Assembly: GCF_001188955.3 (NCBI RefSeq)
Contig: NZ_JPRF03000032.1
Coordinates: 372,001-436,000, forward strand
Reading direction: 5' to 3'
DNA length: 64,000 bases
Origin: Kitasatospora aureofaciens
GTDB lineage: Bacteria > Actinomycetota > Actinomycetes > Streptomycetales > Streptomycetaceae
Positions within the stretch are counted from its first letter, which is position 1. Each line of letters opens with the position of its first letter. Under the pieces are notes generated by a model. It searched no databases. It had not been told where the DNA came from and was given only the letters and a program-made list of their open reading frames with translations. This document shows, piece by piece, positions 55,601 through 64,000 of the stretch. The position numbers and the translations under genes are program-made.

Positions 55601-55933
55601 TCAGTCGCCGGCCGCCCGCAGCTCCGCGAGCAGGACGTCCCGGTCGGCGAGCAGCCCGGTGAGGATCCGCCGGGCTGCCCGCAGCAGGTCCGTGACGTCG
55701 CCGCCGGCCAGCGCGTAGACCACCGTGCTGCCCTCCCGGGTGGCGGTGACGATGCCGGACCGGCGCAGCACCGCGAGCTGCTGGGACAGGCTGGAGGGCT
55801 CGACCCCCAGCTCGGCGAGCAGGCAGCGGACGGGCGTCGGTCCGGCCTGGAGCAGCTCCAGCACCCGGATCCGGACGGGATGGCCGAGCATCCGGAAGAA
55901 CTCGGCCTTGGCCTGGTAGAGCGCCACCGTCAC
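55601..55933 (-). CDS. ArsR-family transcriptional regulator
   Basis: 110 residues, winged helix with 'FFRMLGHPVRIRVLELLQAG' and recognition region 'VEPSSLSQQLAVLRRSGIV' plus wing 'REGSTVVYAL'. One cysteine ('VRCLLAEL') stands at the position of an ArsR metal site, but the full ELCVCDL motif is missing, so metal sensing is doubtful. The GTG start follows AAGGGGGG. It lies 29 bases behind the roadblock gene and may be in its operon. Confidence 0.88.
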   Translation of the reverse strand: MTVALYQAKAEFFRMLGHPVRIRVLELLQAGPTPVRCLLAELGVEPSSLSQQLAVLRRSGIVTATREGSTVVYALAGGDVTDLLRAARRILTGLLADRDVLLAELRAAGD

Positions 55934-55962
55934 GAGGCCCCCCTTCCCTGGTGTCGGCCGGC

Positions 55963-56337
55963 TCAGATCTCCAGCGAGAGTTCGATCCGCTTCAGCTGGT
56001 GGCGGGCCATCGCGAGGTTGGAGCGGCTGCGGTTGAGGGCGAGGAACAGGAACAGGCCCCGCCCGCTGGGCGTCGTGATCGGCCGGACCAGGTGGTACTG
56101 GTTGGTCAGGCTGATCAGGATGTCCTCGATCTCGTTGTCGTGCAGGTTGAGCATCTCCATCGCCCGCATCTTGGCGCGGACCACGTCGGTGTTGCCGGCC
56201 GCGGCGACGTTGAGGTCCATCTCGCCGCCGTCGCCGAGGCTGCCGAGGGCCATTCCGCTGCCGTAGTCGACCAGGGCGACGCCGATCGCGCCGTCGATCG
56301 CCATGGCTTCCTTGAGGGACATCTCCAGGTTCGCCAT
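55963..56337 (-). CDS. Roadblock/LC7-fold protein, orphan
   Basis: 124 residues with the roadblock pattern ('AIDGAIGVALVDYGSGMALG', then 'NTDVVRAKMRAMEML' and 'GLFLFLALNRSRSNLAMAR'). In Streptomyces such proteins usually belong to conservons (with a kinase-like CvnA, CvnC and GTPase CvnD) and act as GTPase partners; none of these partners is encoded here. The ATG follows GGAGGA. Divergent from helY. Confidence 0.82.
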   Translation of the reverse strand: MANLEMSLKEAMAIDGAIGVALVDYGSGMALGSLGDGGEMDLNVAAAGNTDVVRAKMRAMEMLNLHDNEIEDILISLTNQYHLVRPITTPSGRGLFLFLALNRSRSNLAMARHQLKRIELSLEI

Positions 56338-56565
56338 CGTGGCTGTCCTCCCGTGAGTCGGTGACTTCGGCACGCGTGGGTGCCGTGGCACTTGAAGGTA
56401 GGGAGCAATCCCCGCACTCCACCGCGAATGACCGGAGACGTTCGGATCTGGCTCATCCCTGATCGATTGAAGACATTTGCAACTATGGATCTGGGAGAGG
56501 AGTGATCTCCTCGCGCGGAAAACGGTGCTATCGATGTCACTCCACCCGGGTAACCTCTCGCTGAG

Positions 56566-59454
56566 ATGCGAGATCACACCAACCACACCCGGACGGCGAT
56601 GAACACCCCCGATCCAGAGCCCCAGGAAGACCGGGAGCTCAGCCCCGCCGAGGCGTACGCGGCCAGCCGTCGCCGGGCCAAGGAGCAGGCCTCCGCCCTG
56701 TACGGCTTCCAGCAGCTGTACGACTTCCCGCTGGACGACTTCCAGCTGGAGGCCTGCGAGACGCTGGAGGCCGGATCGGGCGTGCTGGTCGCCGCCCCCA
56801 CCGGCTCCGGGAAGACCATCGTCGGCGAGTTCGCCGTGCACCTGGCCCTCGCCGCGGGCCGCAAGTGCTTCTACACCACGCCGATCAAGGCGCTGTCCAA
56901 CCAGAAGTACGGCGACCTGGTCAAGCGCTACGGCGCCGCCAAGGTCGGCCTGCTCACCGGCGACAACACCGTCAACGGCGACGCCCCCGTGGTGGTCATG
57001 ACCACCGAGGTGCTGCGCAACATGCTCTACGCGGGCTCCAGCACCCTCGACGGCCTCGGCTACGTCGTCATGGACGAGGTGCACTACCTCGCCGACCGCT
57101 TCCGCGGCGCCGTCTGGGAGGAGGTCATCATCCACCTTCCCGAGTCGGTCACCCTCGTCTCGCTCTCCGCGACCGTCTCGAACGCCGAGGAGTTCGGCGA
57201 CTGGCTGGACACCGTCCGCGGCGGCACCAAGGTGATCGTCTCCGAGACCCGCCCGGTCCCGCTGTGGCAGCACGTGATGGCCGGCAACCGGATGTACGAC
57301 CTGTTCGCCAACCCCGACCGGGACGGCCGCCCCAGGAACAGCCTCAAGAACCCCGGCAAGGCCGTCAACCCCGAGCTGGTCCGGCTCGCCCGCTCCGAAC
57401 TCGACCGCAACCCGCGCGACCGCTTCGGCCGCGGCCGGGGCCGCTCCATGCCCAACGGCCGCCCGGGCCGGGTCTGGACGCCGGGCCGGGTCGACGTCAT
57501 CGACCGGCTGGACGCCGAGGGCCTGCTGCCCGCGATCACCTTCATCTTCAGCCGGGCCGGCTGCGAAGCCGCCGTCCAGCAGTGCCTCAGCTCCGGGCTG
57601 CGGCTCAACAAGGACGCCGACCGCGCCCTGGTCCGCGCCATCGTCGAGGAGCGCTGCGCCGACATCCCCGACGAGGACCTGCACGTCCTCGGCTACTTCG
57701 AGTGGCTGGACGGGCTGGAGCGAGGCATCGCCGCCCACCACGCCGGGATGCTGCCCCGGTTCAAGGAGGTCGTCGAAGAGCTCTTCGTGAAGGGCCTGGT
57801 CAAGGCCGTCTTCGCGACCGAGACCCTGGCCCTCGGCATCAACATGCCCGCCCGCTCGGTGGTCATGGAGAAGCTGGTCAAGTGGAACGGCGAGACCCAC
57901 GCCGACATCACCCCCGGCGAGTACACCCAGCTCACCGGCCGGGCCGGGCGGCGCGGCATCGACATCGAGGGCCACGCGGTGGTGCTCTGGCAGCGCGGCC
58001 TCGACCCGGAGGCCCTGGCCGGACTGGCGGGCACCCGCACCTACCCGCTCAAGTCCTCGTTCCGGCCGTCGTACAACATGGCCGTCAACCTGGTCTCCCA
58101 GTTCGGCCGGCACCGCTCGCGCGAGCTGCTGGAAACCTCCTTCGCCCAGTTCCAGGCGGACCGCTCGGTGGTCGGCATCGCCCGCCAGGTGCAGCGCAAC
58201 GAGGAGGGGCTGGAGGGCTACCGCGAGTCGATGACCTGCCACCTCGGCGACTTCGACGAGTACATGGAGCTGCGCCGCCGGCTCAAGGACCGCGAGAACG
58301 AACTGGCCCGCGAGGGCACCACCCAGCGCCGCGCCGCCGCCATCGAGTCGATCGAGCAGCTCAAGCCGGGCGACGTCATCCACGTCCCCACCGGCAAGTT
58401 CGCCGGCCTCGCCCTGGTCCTCGACCCGGGCCTGCCGCCGGTCAGCCGCTCCGGCCGGAGCGGCCCGCGCCACCCCGACTTCCAGGACGGCCCGCGCCCG
58501 GTGGTGCTGACCGCCGAGCGGCAGGTCAAGCGGCTCGCGATGGTCGACTTCCCGCACCCGGTCGCCGCGATCGAGCGCGTGCGCATCCCCAAGTCCTTCA
58601 ACCCGCGCAGCCCCCAGTCCCGGCGCGACCTCGCCTCCGCGCTGCGCACCAAGGCCGGCCACCTCGAACCCGAGCGGTTCCGGCGCGGCCGCGCGGCCGC
58701 CGCCGACGACCCGGAGATCACCCGGCTGCGCACCGAACTGCGCCAGCACCCGTGCCACGGCTGCACCGACCGCGAGGACCACGCCCGCTGGGCCGAGCGC
58801 TACCACCGGCTGCACCGCGACACCGAACTGCTGGAACGCCGGATGCGCTCCCGCACCCACACCATCGCCCGCACCTTCGACCGGGTCTGCGCACTGCTCA
58901 CCGACCTCGGCTACCTCCAGGGCGACACCGTCACCGACGACGGCAAGCGCCTCGGCCGGCTCTACGGCGAACTCGACCTGCTCGCCTCCGAGTGCATCCG
59001 CGAGGGCGTCTGGAGCGGCCTGGCCGCGGCCGAACTCGCCGCCTGCGCCTCGGCGTTGGTCTACGAGTCGCGCCAGTCCGACGACGCCGGCGCCCCCCGG
59101 GTGCCGGAGGGCGCGGCCAAGGAGGCGCTCGGCCAGATGGTCCGCATCTGGGGCCACCTCGACGCCCTCGAGGAACAGCACCGGATCAACACCGCGGAGG
59201 GCGTCGGCCAGCGCGAACCGGACCTCGGCTTCGCCTGGGTCGCCTACCGCTGGGCCCTCGGCCACAACCTCGACCAGGTCCTGCGCGACGCCGACATGCC
59301 GGCCGGCGACTTCGTCCGCTGGACCAAGCAACTCATCGACGTCCTCGGCCAGATCCAGGACGCCGCCGCCCAGGACCCCGAACTCCGCAAGACCGCACGC
59401 AAGGCCGTCGACGGCCTCCGCCGCGGCATCATCGCCTACTCCTCGGTGGGCTGA
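56566..59454 (+). CDS. helY: Ski2/Mtr4-like DEAD-box helicase HelY
   Basis: 962-residue superfamily-2 helicase, presumably acting on RNA. Motif I 'APTGSGKT', Ia 'TPIKALSNQK', II 'DEVHYL' (DEVH), III 'SLSATVSN', V/VI 'LALGINMPAR' and 'QLTGRAGRRG', followed by the rRNA-processing arch/DSHCT C-terminal region with a 'HPCHGC' pair of cysteines. The ATG at 56566 lies ten bases after TAACCT, fitting a leaderless transcript; an in-frame ATG at 56599 is an alternative. Confidence 0.93.
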   Translation: MRDHTNHTRTAMNTPDPEPQEDRELSPAEAYAASRRRAKEQASALYGFQQLYDFPLDDFQLEACETLEAGSGVLVAAPTGSGKTIVGEFAVHLALAAGRKCFYTTPIKALSNQKYGDLVKRYGAAKVGLLTGDNTVNGDAPVVVMTTEVLRNMLYAGSSTLDGLGYVVMDEVHYLADRFRGAVWEEVIIHLPESVTLVSLSATVSNAEEFGDWLDTVRGGTKVIVSETRPVPLWQHVMAGNRMYDLFANPDRDGRPRNSLKNPGKAVNPELVRLARSELDRNPRDRFGRGRGRSMPNGRPGRVWTPGRVDVIDRLDAEGLLPAITFIFSRAGCEAAVQQCLSSGLRLNKDADRALVRAIVEERCADIPDEDLHVLGYFEWLDGLERGIAAHHAGMLPRFKEVVEELFVKGLVKAVFATETLALGINMPARSVVMEKLVKWNGETHADITPGEYTQLTGRAGRRGIDIEGHAVVLWQRGLDPEALAGLAGTRTYPLKSSFRPSYNMAVNLVSQFGRHRSRELLETSFAQFQADRSVVGIARQVQRNEEGLEGYRESMTCHLGDFDEYMELRRRLKDRENELAREGTTQRRAAAIESIEQLKPGDVIHVPTGKFAGLALVLDPGLPPVSRSGRSGPRHPDFQDGPRPVVLTAERQVKRLAMVDFPHPVAAIERVRIPKSFNPRSPQSRRDLASALRTKAGHLEPERFRRGRAAAADDPEITRLRTELRQHPCHGCTDREDHARWAERYHRLHRDTELLERRMRSRTHTIARTFDRVCALLTDLGYLQGDTVTDDGKRLGRLYGELDLLASECIREGVWSGLAAAELAACASALVYESRQSDDAGAPRVPEGAAKEALGQMVRIWGHLDALEEQHRINTAEGVGQREPDLGFAWVAYRWALGHNLDQVLRDADMPAGDFVRWTKQLIDVLGQIQDAAAQDPELRKTARKAVDGLRRGIIAYSSVG

Positions 59455-59463
59455 GCCCCGACA

Positions 59464-59504
59464 GAAGGGGCCCGCACGTTCGTCCCGGACGTGCGGGCCC
59501 CTTC
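59464..59504. terminator. Bidirectional terminator after helY
   Basis: Perfect 16-base arms (59464-59479 with 59489-59504) between the convergent helY and exonuclease genes. Confidence 0.8.
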
Positions 59505-59519
59505 GGCCGCCCGGGGGGT

Positions 59520-60443
59520 TCAGCGGGTGCCTGCGAGGGACTCCAGGAGGCGCTCCAGGGAGGTGCCGAGGCCCCAGCGGGTGGCGAGGTGTTCGAGGGT
59601 CATGGGGTCGAGGGGTTCGCGGGGGAGGGTGGGGTCGAAGTCGGGGAGGGGGGCGTCGGTGGCGACGCGGACGACGGTGGGGGCGACGTCGAGGTAGGCG
59701 GCGCCCTCGACGATGTTGCGGCGGCGGGCCGGGGTGAGCCTGGAGCCGATGTCGAGGGCGGCGGCGCGAATCGCGGCGAGGTCGCCGTACTCGTTGATCA
59801 GCTGGGCGGCGGTCTTCTCGCCGATGCCCTTGACGCCGGGCAGGCCGTCGGACGGGTCGCCGCGCAGGGCGGCCATGTCGGCGTACTGGGCGCCGCGCAC
59901 GCCGTACTTCTCCAGCAGCAGGGCGTCGTCGGTGGTCTGCAGGTTGCCCATGCCCTTGACCGGGTAGAGCACGGTGATCCGCCGTGCGTCGTCGACCAGT
60001 TGGAAGAGGTCGCGGTCGCCGGTGACGATCTGCACCGGGCCCTTGGCGCGGGCGGTGAGGGTGCCGATGACGTCGTCCGCCTCGTAGCCGGGGGAACCGA
60101 CCCGGGCGATGCCGAGGGCGTCGAGCACCTGCTCGATCACCGGGACCTGCGGGGCGAGGGTGTCCGGCACCTCCTCCTCGCCGTCGACGGCCGCCTCGGC
60201 GACCCGGTGGGTCTTGTAGGAGGGGACGAGGTCCACCCGCCACTGGGGGCGCCAGTCGGCGTCCATGCAGGCGACGAGTTCGTCGGGCCGGTGGTCGTGG
60301 ACCAGCCGGGCGATGAAGTCCAGCAGGCCGCGGACGGCGTTGACCGGCTCACCCTGCGGCGAGCGCAGGGTGTCCGGTACGCCGAAGTAGGCCCGGAAGT
60401 ACAGGCTGGCGGAGTCGAGCAGCATCAGTCGCGGTGCGGTCAC
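59520..60443 (-). CDS. 5'-3' exonuclease (Pol I exonuclease-like)
   Basis: 307 residues, stand-alone flap-nuclease fold. Acidic metal-binding residues are seen in 'MLLDSASLYFRAYFG', 'VACMDADWRPQWR', 'GYEADDVIGTLTA' and 'IVTGDRDLFQLVDD'; the helix-hairpin-helix is 'GLPGVKGIGEKTAAQLI'. Likely removes RNA primers or flaps. GTG start. Convergent with helY. Confidence 0.92.
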   Translation of the reverse strand: MTAPRLMLLDSASLYFRAYFGVPDTLRSPQGEPVNAVRGLLDFIARLVHDHRPDELVACMDADWRPQWRVDLVPSYKTHRVAEAAVDGEEEVPDTLAPQVPVIEQVLDALGIARVGSPGYEADDVIGTLTARAKGPVQIVTGDRDLFQLVDDARRITVLYPVKGMGNLQTTDDALLLEKYGVRGAQYADMAALRGDPSDGLPGVKGIGEKTAAQLINEYGDLAAIRAAALDIGSRLTPARRRNIVEGAAYLDVAPTVVRVATDAPLPDFDPTLPREPLDPMTLEHLATRWGLGTSLERLLESLAGTR

Positions 60444-60484
60444 GCCTCAGATCATGCCGCACCGCGCTGACGATGACCCGGTTC

Positions 60485-61564
60485 TCAGTGCTCGTGCGGT
60501 CCGGCGCGGTGCACCGGTCCGTGGGCGTCGGCGCAGTGTTCGGCCGGGGTGTCGTCGGGGCCGGCGATCTGCAGCAGCGCGCCCGCCTCGTCCTCGCCGA
60601 CGTGGTCGACCTGGAGGGTGCTGTGGGTGATGCCGTACTCCTCCGCCAGCCGGCGCTGCAGTGCGCGCCGCACGGCGTGGCAGTCGCCGCCGGGGGTGAC
60701 CAGGATGTGCGCGGACAGGGCGGGCTGGTTGGAGGTGATCTCCCAGATGTGCAGGTCGTGGATCTCCTCGACCAGCGGCTGGGTGACCAGCCGGTCGGCC
60801 ACCGCGTCCGGGTCGATCCCGGCGGGTGCGGCCTCCAGGAAGATCCGCCCGGAGTCCCGGACCAGGCCGATGCCCGCCTTGAGCATCAGCGCGACCACGA
60901 TCAGCGAGGCGATGGCGTCCGCCCGGACGAAGCCGGTGGTCAGCATGACCGCACCGGCCACGGCGGTGGCGATGAAGGCGTACAGGTCGGTGAGCACGTG
61001 CTGGAAGGCGCCCTCGACGTTCAGCGAGCTGCGGTTGGCCTTGGACATGCACCAGGCGGCGGCGAGGTTGACCACGATCCCGACCAGCGCGGTGACCAGC
61101 ACCAGTGAGCCGGTGACCTCGGGCGGTTCGATCAGCCGGGTGATCGCCTCGTAGCCCAGCCAGGCCGACAGCACCAGCAGTGTCACGCCGTTGGCCTGCG
61201 CGGAGAGGATCTCGGCCCGCTTGAGCCCGTACGTGTAGCCGCCGCGGGCCGGGCGGGCGGCGAGCCGCATGGCGACCAGGGCGAGCACGATCGAGGCGGC
61301 GTCGGTGAGCATGTGCGCCGCGTCGGAGATCAGGGCCAGCGACCGGGCGGCGAAGCCGACCACGACCTCGCCGGCCATGAAGACGACGATCAGGGCGAGG
61401 GCGCTGACCAGCCAGCGGCGGTCGGCATCCGCGGCGACGCCGTGCGAGTGCCCGCCGTGGCCCCCGTGCCCATGACCCCCGTGCCCGTGGCTGTGGTTGT
61501 GGCTCCGGCCGGGCGGAGTCTGGTGGTCATGCGCATGATCATCGTGGTGCTCGTGCCCGGCCAT
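60485..61564 (-). CDS. Cation diffusion facilitator (zinc exporter, CzcD/ZitB-like)
   Basis: 359 residues. The N-terminus is extremely His-rich (about residues 4-42), followed by six membrane helices. The transport site is HxxxD twice: 'ISDAAHMLTDAAS' and 'FQHVLTDLYAF'. The C-terminal cytoplasmic domain ('VEEIHDLHIWEITSNQPALS') and a short His-containing tail complete the family pattern. Exchanges Zn(II) for protons. ATG after AGAGAGGA. Confidence 0.92.
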   Translation of the reverse strand: MAGHEHHDDHAHDHQTPPGRSHNHSHGHGGHGHGGHGGHSHGVAADADRRWLVSALALIVVFMAGEVVVGFAARSLALISDAAHMLTDAASIVLALVAMRLAARPARGGYTYGLKRAEILSAQANGVTLLVLSAWLGYEAITRLIEPPEVTGSLVLVTALVGIVVNLAAAWCMSKANRSSLNVEGAFQHVLTDLYAFIATAVAGAVMLTTGFVRADAIASLIVVALMLKAGIGLVRDSGRIFLEAAPAGIDPDAVADRLVTQPLVEEIHDLHIWEITSNQPALSAHILVTPGGDCHAVRRALQRRLAEEYGITHSTLQVDHVGEDEAGALLQIAGPDDTPAEHCADAHGPVHRAGPHEH

Positions 61565-61724
61565 CGAAATCCTCTCTGGACGCACGGGTGGGAGGTGGCG
61601 GGCGTGATCGCCCCGCACCCGAAGTGAACCGCAGAATCGACAAAGATCCAAAGGCTGTACTGGTGACCGTTGTCGTTGCCGCTCAGCCGAGCGCCGCGCT
61701 GCCACTCAGCCGAGCGTCGCGGTG

Positions 61725-61790
61725 CCGCTCAACCGGGCACCACCGCGTCCAGCGCCGCCGCTCAACCGAGCACCACCGCGTCCAGCGCCG
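61725..61790. repeat. 33-bp tandem duplication at the 3' end of the amidotransferase gene
   Basis: 61725-61757 is repeated almost exactly at 61758-61790; more diverged partial copies continue leftwards to about 61678. The second copy contains the stop codon and last ten codons of the minus-strand gene. Confidence 0.75.
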
Positions 61791-62499
61791 CCGCGGTGGC
61801 GGCCTGGACGAGGGCCCGCATGACCCGCAGGTCGTCGCCCTGTTCCGGGTGCCACTGCACGCCCACCGTGAACCCGGGCCCCTCGACGGCCTCCACCGTC
61901 CCGTCCGGGGCGAGGGCGCTCACCCGCAGGCCCGCGCCGAGCCGGCCGACCGCCTGGTGGTGGAACGTCGGCACCTCCAGCTCGCTCTCCGGCAGCAGCC
62001 CGCCCACCAGCGTCCCGGGCACCGGCCGCACCACGTGGGCGCCGTAGCAACCCGGCGAACCGCCGTGGACGTCGACGTCCACGACGTCCGGCAGGTGCTG
62101 CACCAGCGTCCCGCCGCACACCACGTTCAGCACCTGCATGCCCCGGCAGATGCCCAGGACCGGCATGCCCGCCGCCAGGGCGCCGCGCAGCAGCGCGACC
62201 TCCCAGAGGTCGCGCTCCGGCGAGGCCACGTCGGTCAACGGATGGGCCGACTCCCCGTAGTAGGCCGGGTCGATGTCCGGCCCGCCGGCGATGACGAGGG
62301 CGTCGAGCCGTGCGAGCACCTCGGGCGCGCGCTCGGGCGAGTCCGGCGGCAGCAGGACGGCGATGCCGCCGGAGCGCTGCACGTACGCGGTGTACCGCTC
62401 CGGCAGCAGGGCGACGCGACGGCCCCGCCAGTCGCTCCAACTCGCGTCCACCAGGTAGGTGCTGACACCGATGAAAGGCCTGCGATCCATGGCGGGCAT
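61762..62499 (-). CDS. Peptidase C26 / gamma-glutamyl-GABA hydrolase-like amidotransferase
   Basis: 245 residues, class-I glutamine-amidotransferase fold. Nucleophile C118 lies in 'PVLGICRGMQVLNV', with the His/Glu pair in 'GVQWHPEQGDD' and the oxyanion region 'LVIAGGPDIDP'. Relatives (PuuD) hydrolyse gamma-glutamylated amines. Divergent from a GlnA4-like gamma-glutamylation enzyme, the expected partner. The start could also be the ATG at 62490. Confidence 0.88.
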   Translation of the reverse strand: MPAMDRRPFIGVSTYLVDASWSDWRGRRVALLPERYTAYVQRSGGIAVLLPPDSPERAPEVLARLDALVIAGGPDIDPAYYGESAHPLTDVASPERDLWEVALLRGALAAGMPVLGICRGMQVLNVVCGGTLVQHLPDVVDVDVHGGSPGCYGAHVVRPVPGTLVGGLLPESELEVPTFHHQAVGRLGAGLRVSALAPDGTVEAVEGPGFTVGVQWHPEQGDDLRVMRALVQAATAAALDAVVLG

Positions 62500-62645
62500 T
62501 CTCCTCCCGCACCGTCTGATACCCCGTCAATCACGCGCGTCGGCGCGCCACACCCGCTCGCCCTCTTCCGCCCCGCAAGCCGCAGGCCGTACGGTTCGCT
62601 GTGACCGCATGATCTCGAAGAGTGATCGAGGAGGAGGGTTCCGGC

Positions 62646-64000
62646 ATGCCCGAGAACGCCGCCGCGGGATCGCGGCCCCGGCCGCCACTGACCCTGGCCG
62701 AGCTGCGCACCCTGGTGGACGCGGGCGAGGTGCACACCGTCGCGCTCGCCTTCACCGACATGCAGGGCCGCCTTCAGGGCAAACGTTTCGCCGCCCGGTT
62801 CTTCCTCGACGAGGTGGCGCAGAACGGCGCCGAGGCCTGCGACTACCTGCTGGCCGTGGACGTGGACCTCAACACCGTCGACGGCTACGCCTTCTCCTCC
62901 TGGGCCACCGGCTACGGCGACTTCGCGATGCGCCCCGACCTCGGCACCCTGCGGCTCACCCCCTGGCAGCCCGGCACCGCCCAGGTCACCGCCGACCTGG
63001 CCCGGCACGGCGGCCACCCGGTGGACGCCGCCCCGCGCCAGCTGCTGCGCCGCCAGATCGCCCGGCTCGCCGAGTACGGACTGGCCGCGGACATCGGCAC
63101 CGAACTGGAGTTCCTGGTCTTCCGCGACACCTACGAGCAGGCCTGGCTGGGCGGTTACCGCGGCCTGACCCCGGCCAACCTCTACAACGTCGACTACTCG
63201 ATGCTCGGCACCGCCCGGGTCGAGCCGCTGCTGTCCCGGATCCGCAACGAGATGGCCGGCGCCGGGCTGACCGTCGAGTCCGCCAAGGGCGAGTGCAACC
63301 TCGGCCAGCACGAGATCGCCTTCCGGTACGCCGACGCCCTCACCACCTGCGACCAGCACAGCGTCTACAAGACCGGGGCCAAGGAGATCGCCGCCCAGCA
63401 GGGCTGCGCACTCACCTTCATGGCCAAGTACGACGAGCGCGAGGGCAACAGCTGCCACATCCACCTGTCGCTGCGCGACGCCGTCGGCGCCCCCGCCTTC
63501 GCCGACCGGGACGGCCGGATGACCGACACCATGCGCCACTTCCTGGCCGGGCAGCTCGTCGCACTGCGCGAGTTCAGCCTGCTGTACGCGCCGAACATCA
63601 ACTCCTACAAGCGCTACCGCCCCGGCTCCTTCGCCCCGACGGCCGTCGCCTGGGGCCGGGACAACCGCACCTGCGCCTACCGGGTGGTCGGCCACGGCCC
63701 GGGCCTGCGGATGGAGAACCGGGTGCCCGGCGGCGACGTCAACCCGTACCTCGCGGTGGCCGGGATGATCGCGGCCGGCCTGCACGGCCTGCAGCGCAAG
63801 CTCGACCTGCCCACGCCCTGCCTGGGCAACGCCTACGCGGTGGAGGAGTACGCCCGGGTGCCCGGATCGCTGCGCGAGGCCGCCGAGTTGTGGGCGGGCA
63901 GCGAGCTGGCCCGGACGGCCTTCGGGGACGACGTGGTCGAGCACTACCTGAACATGGCCCGGGTCGAGCAGGCCGCCTACGACGGGGCCGTCACCGACTG
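62646..64000 (+). CDS. GlnA4-like glutamine-synthetase-family enzyme (3' end outside the window)
   Basis: The first 451 codons of a glutamine-synthetase homologue; no stop is reached. It has 'IGTELEFLVFRDTYEQAW' (metal Glu), 'GECNLGQHEIAF', 'GNSCHIHLSL' and 'RMENRVPGGDVNPYLAVAG'. The N-terminal domain 'VALAFTDMQGRLQGKR' is that of gamma-glutamylamine synthetases, not of GlnA. In S. coelicolor the similar GlnA4 (SCO1613) is reported to glutamylate ethanolamine, and as I recall lies near helY there as well. A GGAGGAGG site precedes the ATG. Confidence 0.88.
   Translation, partial: MPENAAAGSRPRPPLTLAELRTLVDAGEVHTVALAFTDMQGRLQGKRFAARFFLDEVAQNGAEACDYLLAVDVDLNTVDGYAFSSWATGYGDFAMRPDLGTLRLTPWQPGTAQVTADLARHGGHPVDAAPRQLLRRQIARLAEYGLAADIGTELEFLVFRDTYEQAWLGGYRGLTPANLYNVDYSMLGTARVEPLLSRIRNEMAGAGLTVESAKGECNLGQHEIAFRYADALTTCDQHSVYKTGAKEIAAQQGCALTFMAKYDEREGNSCHIHLSLRDAVGAPAFADRDGRMTDTMRHFLAGQLVALREFSLLYAPNINSYKRYRPGSFAPTAVAWGRDNRTCAYRVVGHGPGLRMENRVPGGDVNPYLAVAGMIAAGLHGLQRKLDLPTPCLGNAYAVEEYARVPGSLREAAELWAGSELARTAFGDDVVEHYLNMARVEQAAYDGAVTD

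Noticed and set aside
55963..60243. 1426-codon minus-strand open frame across helY
   Set aside because: Mirror of helY and exonuclease coding bias; only the final 124 codons correspond to the roadblock gene.

Overview
The window is very GC-rich, has strong G/C third-codon bias, many GTG/TTG starts, leaderless-type promoters and a complete Pup-proteasome locus next to tatAC and a HelY-type helicase. This points to a Streptomycetaceae chromosome (Streptomyces or Kitasatospora); the genus cannot be fixed from the sequence alone. No rRNA, tRNA or CRISPR array was seen, and no gap between genes exceeds 300 bases.

Layout. (1) 0-13 kb, core genes: an SRPBCC protein, a GH18-like membrane protein, B12-dependent methionine synthase (metH), a HAD phosphatase, an orphan peptide-binding lipoprotein, an orphan NarL-type regulator coupled to a RecB-like nuclease, a site-2 protease with CBS domains, and TrmI. 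(2) 13-29 kb, Pup-proteasome neighbourhood: ferredoxin, arc/mpa, dop, pup, prcB, prcA, pafA, then three FKBP-type prolyl isomerases (lipoprotein, membrane-anchored, cytosolic), pafB, pafC, a zinc-ribbon protein, a tiny membrane protein, tatA and tatC. A complete 1.13-kb IS630-family element (21948-23080) sits between the first two FKBP genes.

(3) 29.4-56.3 kb, an accessory block between tatC and helY, two genes that I recall as near neighbours in Streptomyces coelicolor. It holds a hydroxyproline-catabolism cluster: three-part D-hydroxyproline dehydrogenase, pyrroline-4-hydroxy-2-carboxylate deaminase, 4-hydroxyproline 2-epimerase, a ketoglutarate-semialdehyde dehydrogenase gene broken by a 236-bp insertion, a second proline-racemase-family enzyme and an ornithine-cyclodeaminase-family reductase. 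These are followed by a TetR/imine-reductase pair, a GntR regulator, a Uma2 nuclease, an ABC exporter with a two-component system, a nitronate monooxygenase, an Xaa-Pro aminopeptidase, a five-gene dipeptide ABC importer, and a PLP enzyme.

A short odd palindrome, ATGTSACAY, lies just upstream of the dehydrogenase, deaminase, gntR and PLP-enzyme genes. Weaker versions lie between the divergent aminopeptidase and importer. This suggests one GntR regulon for uptake and breakdown of proline/hydroxyproline-rich peptides such as those from collagen or plant extensins.

(4) 56-64 kb, core again: helY, a 5'-3' exonuclease, a cation-diffusion zinc exporter, a class-I glutamine amidotransferase (peptidase C26) and the first 451 codons of a GlnA4-like glutamine-synthetase-family enzyme cut by the window end.
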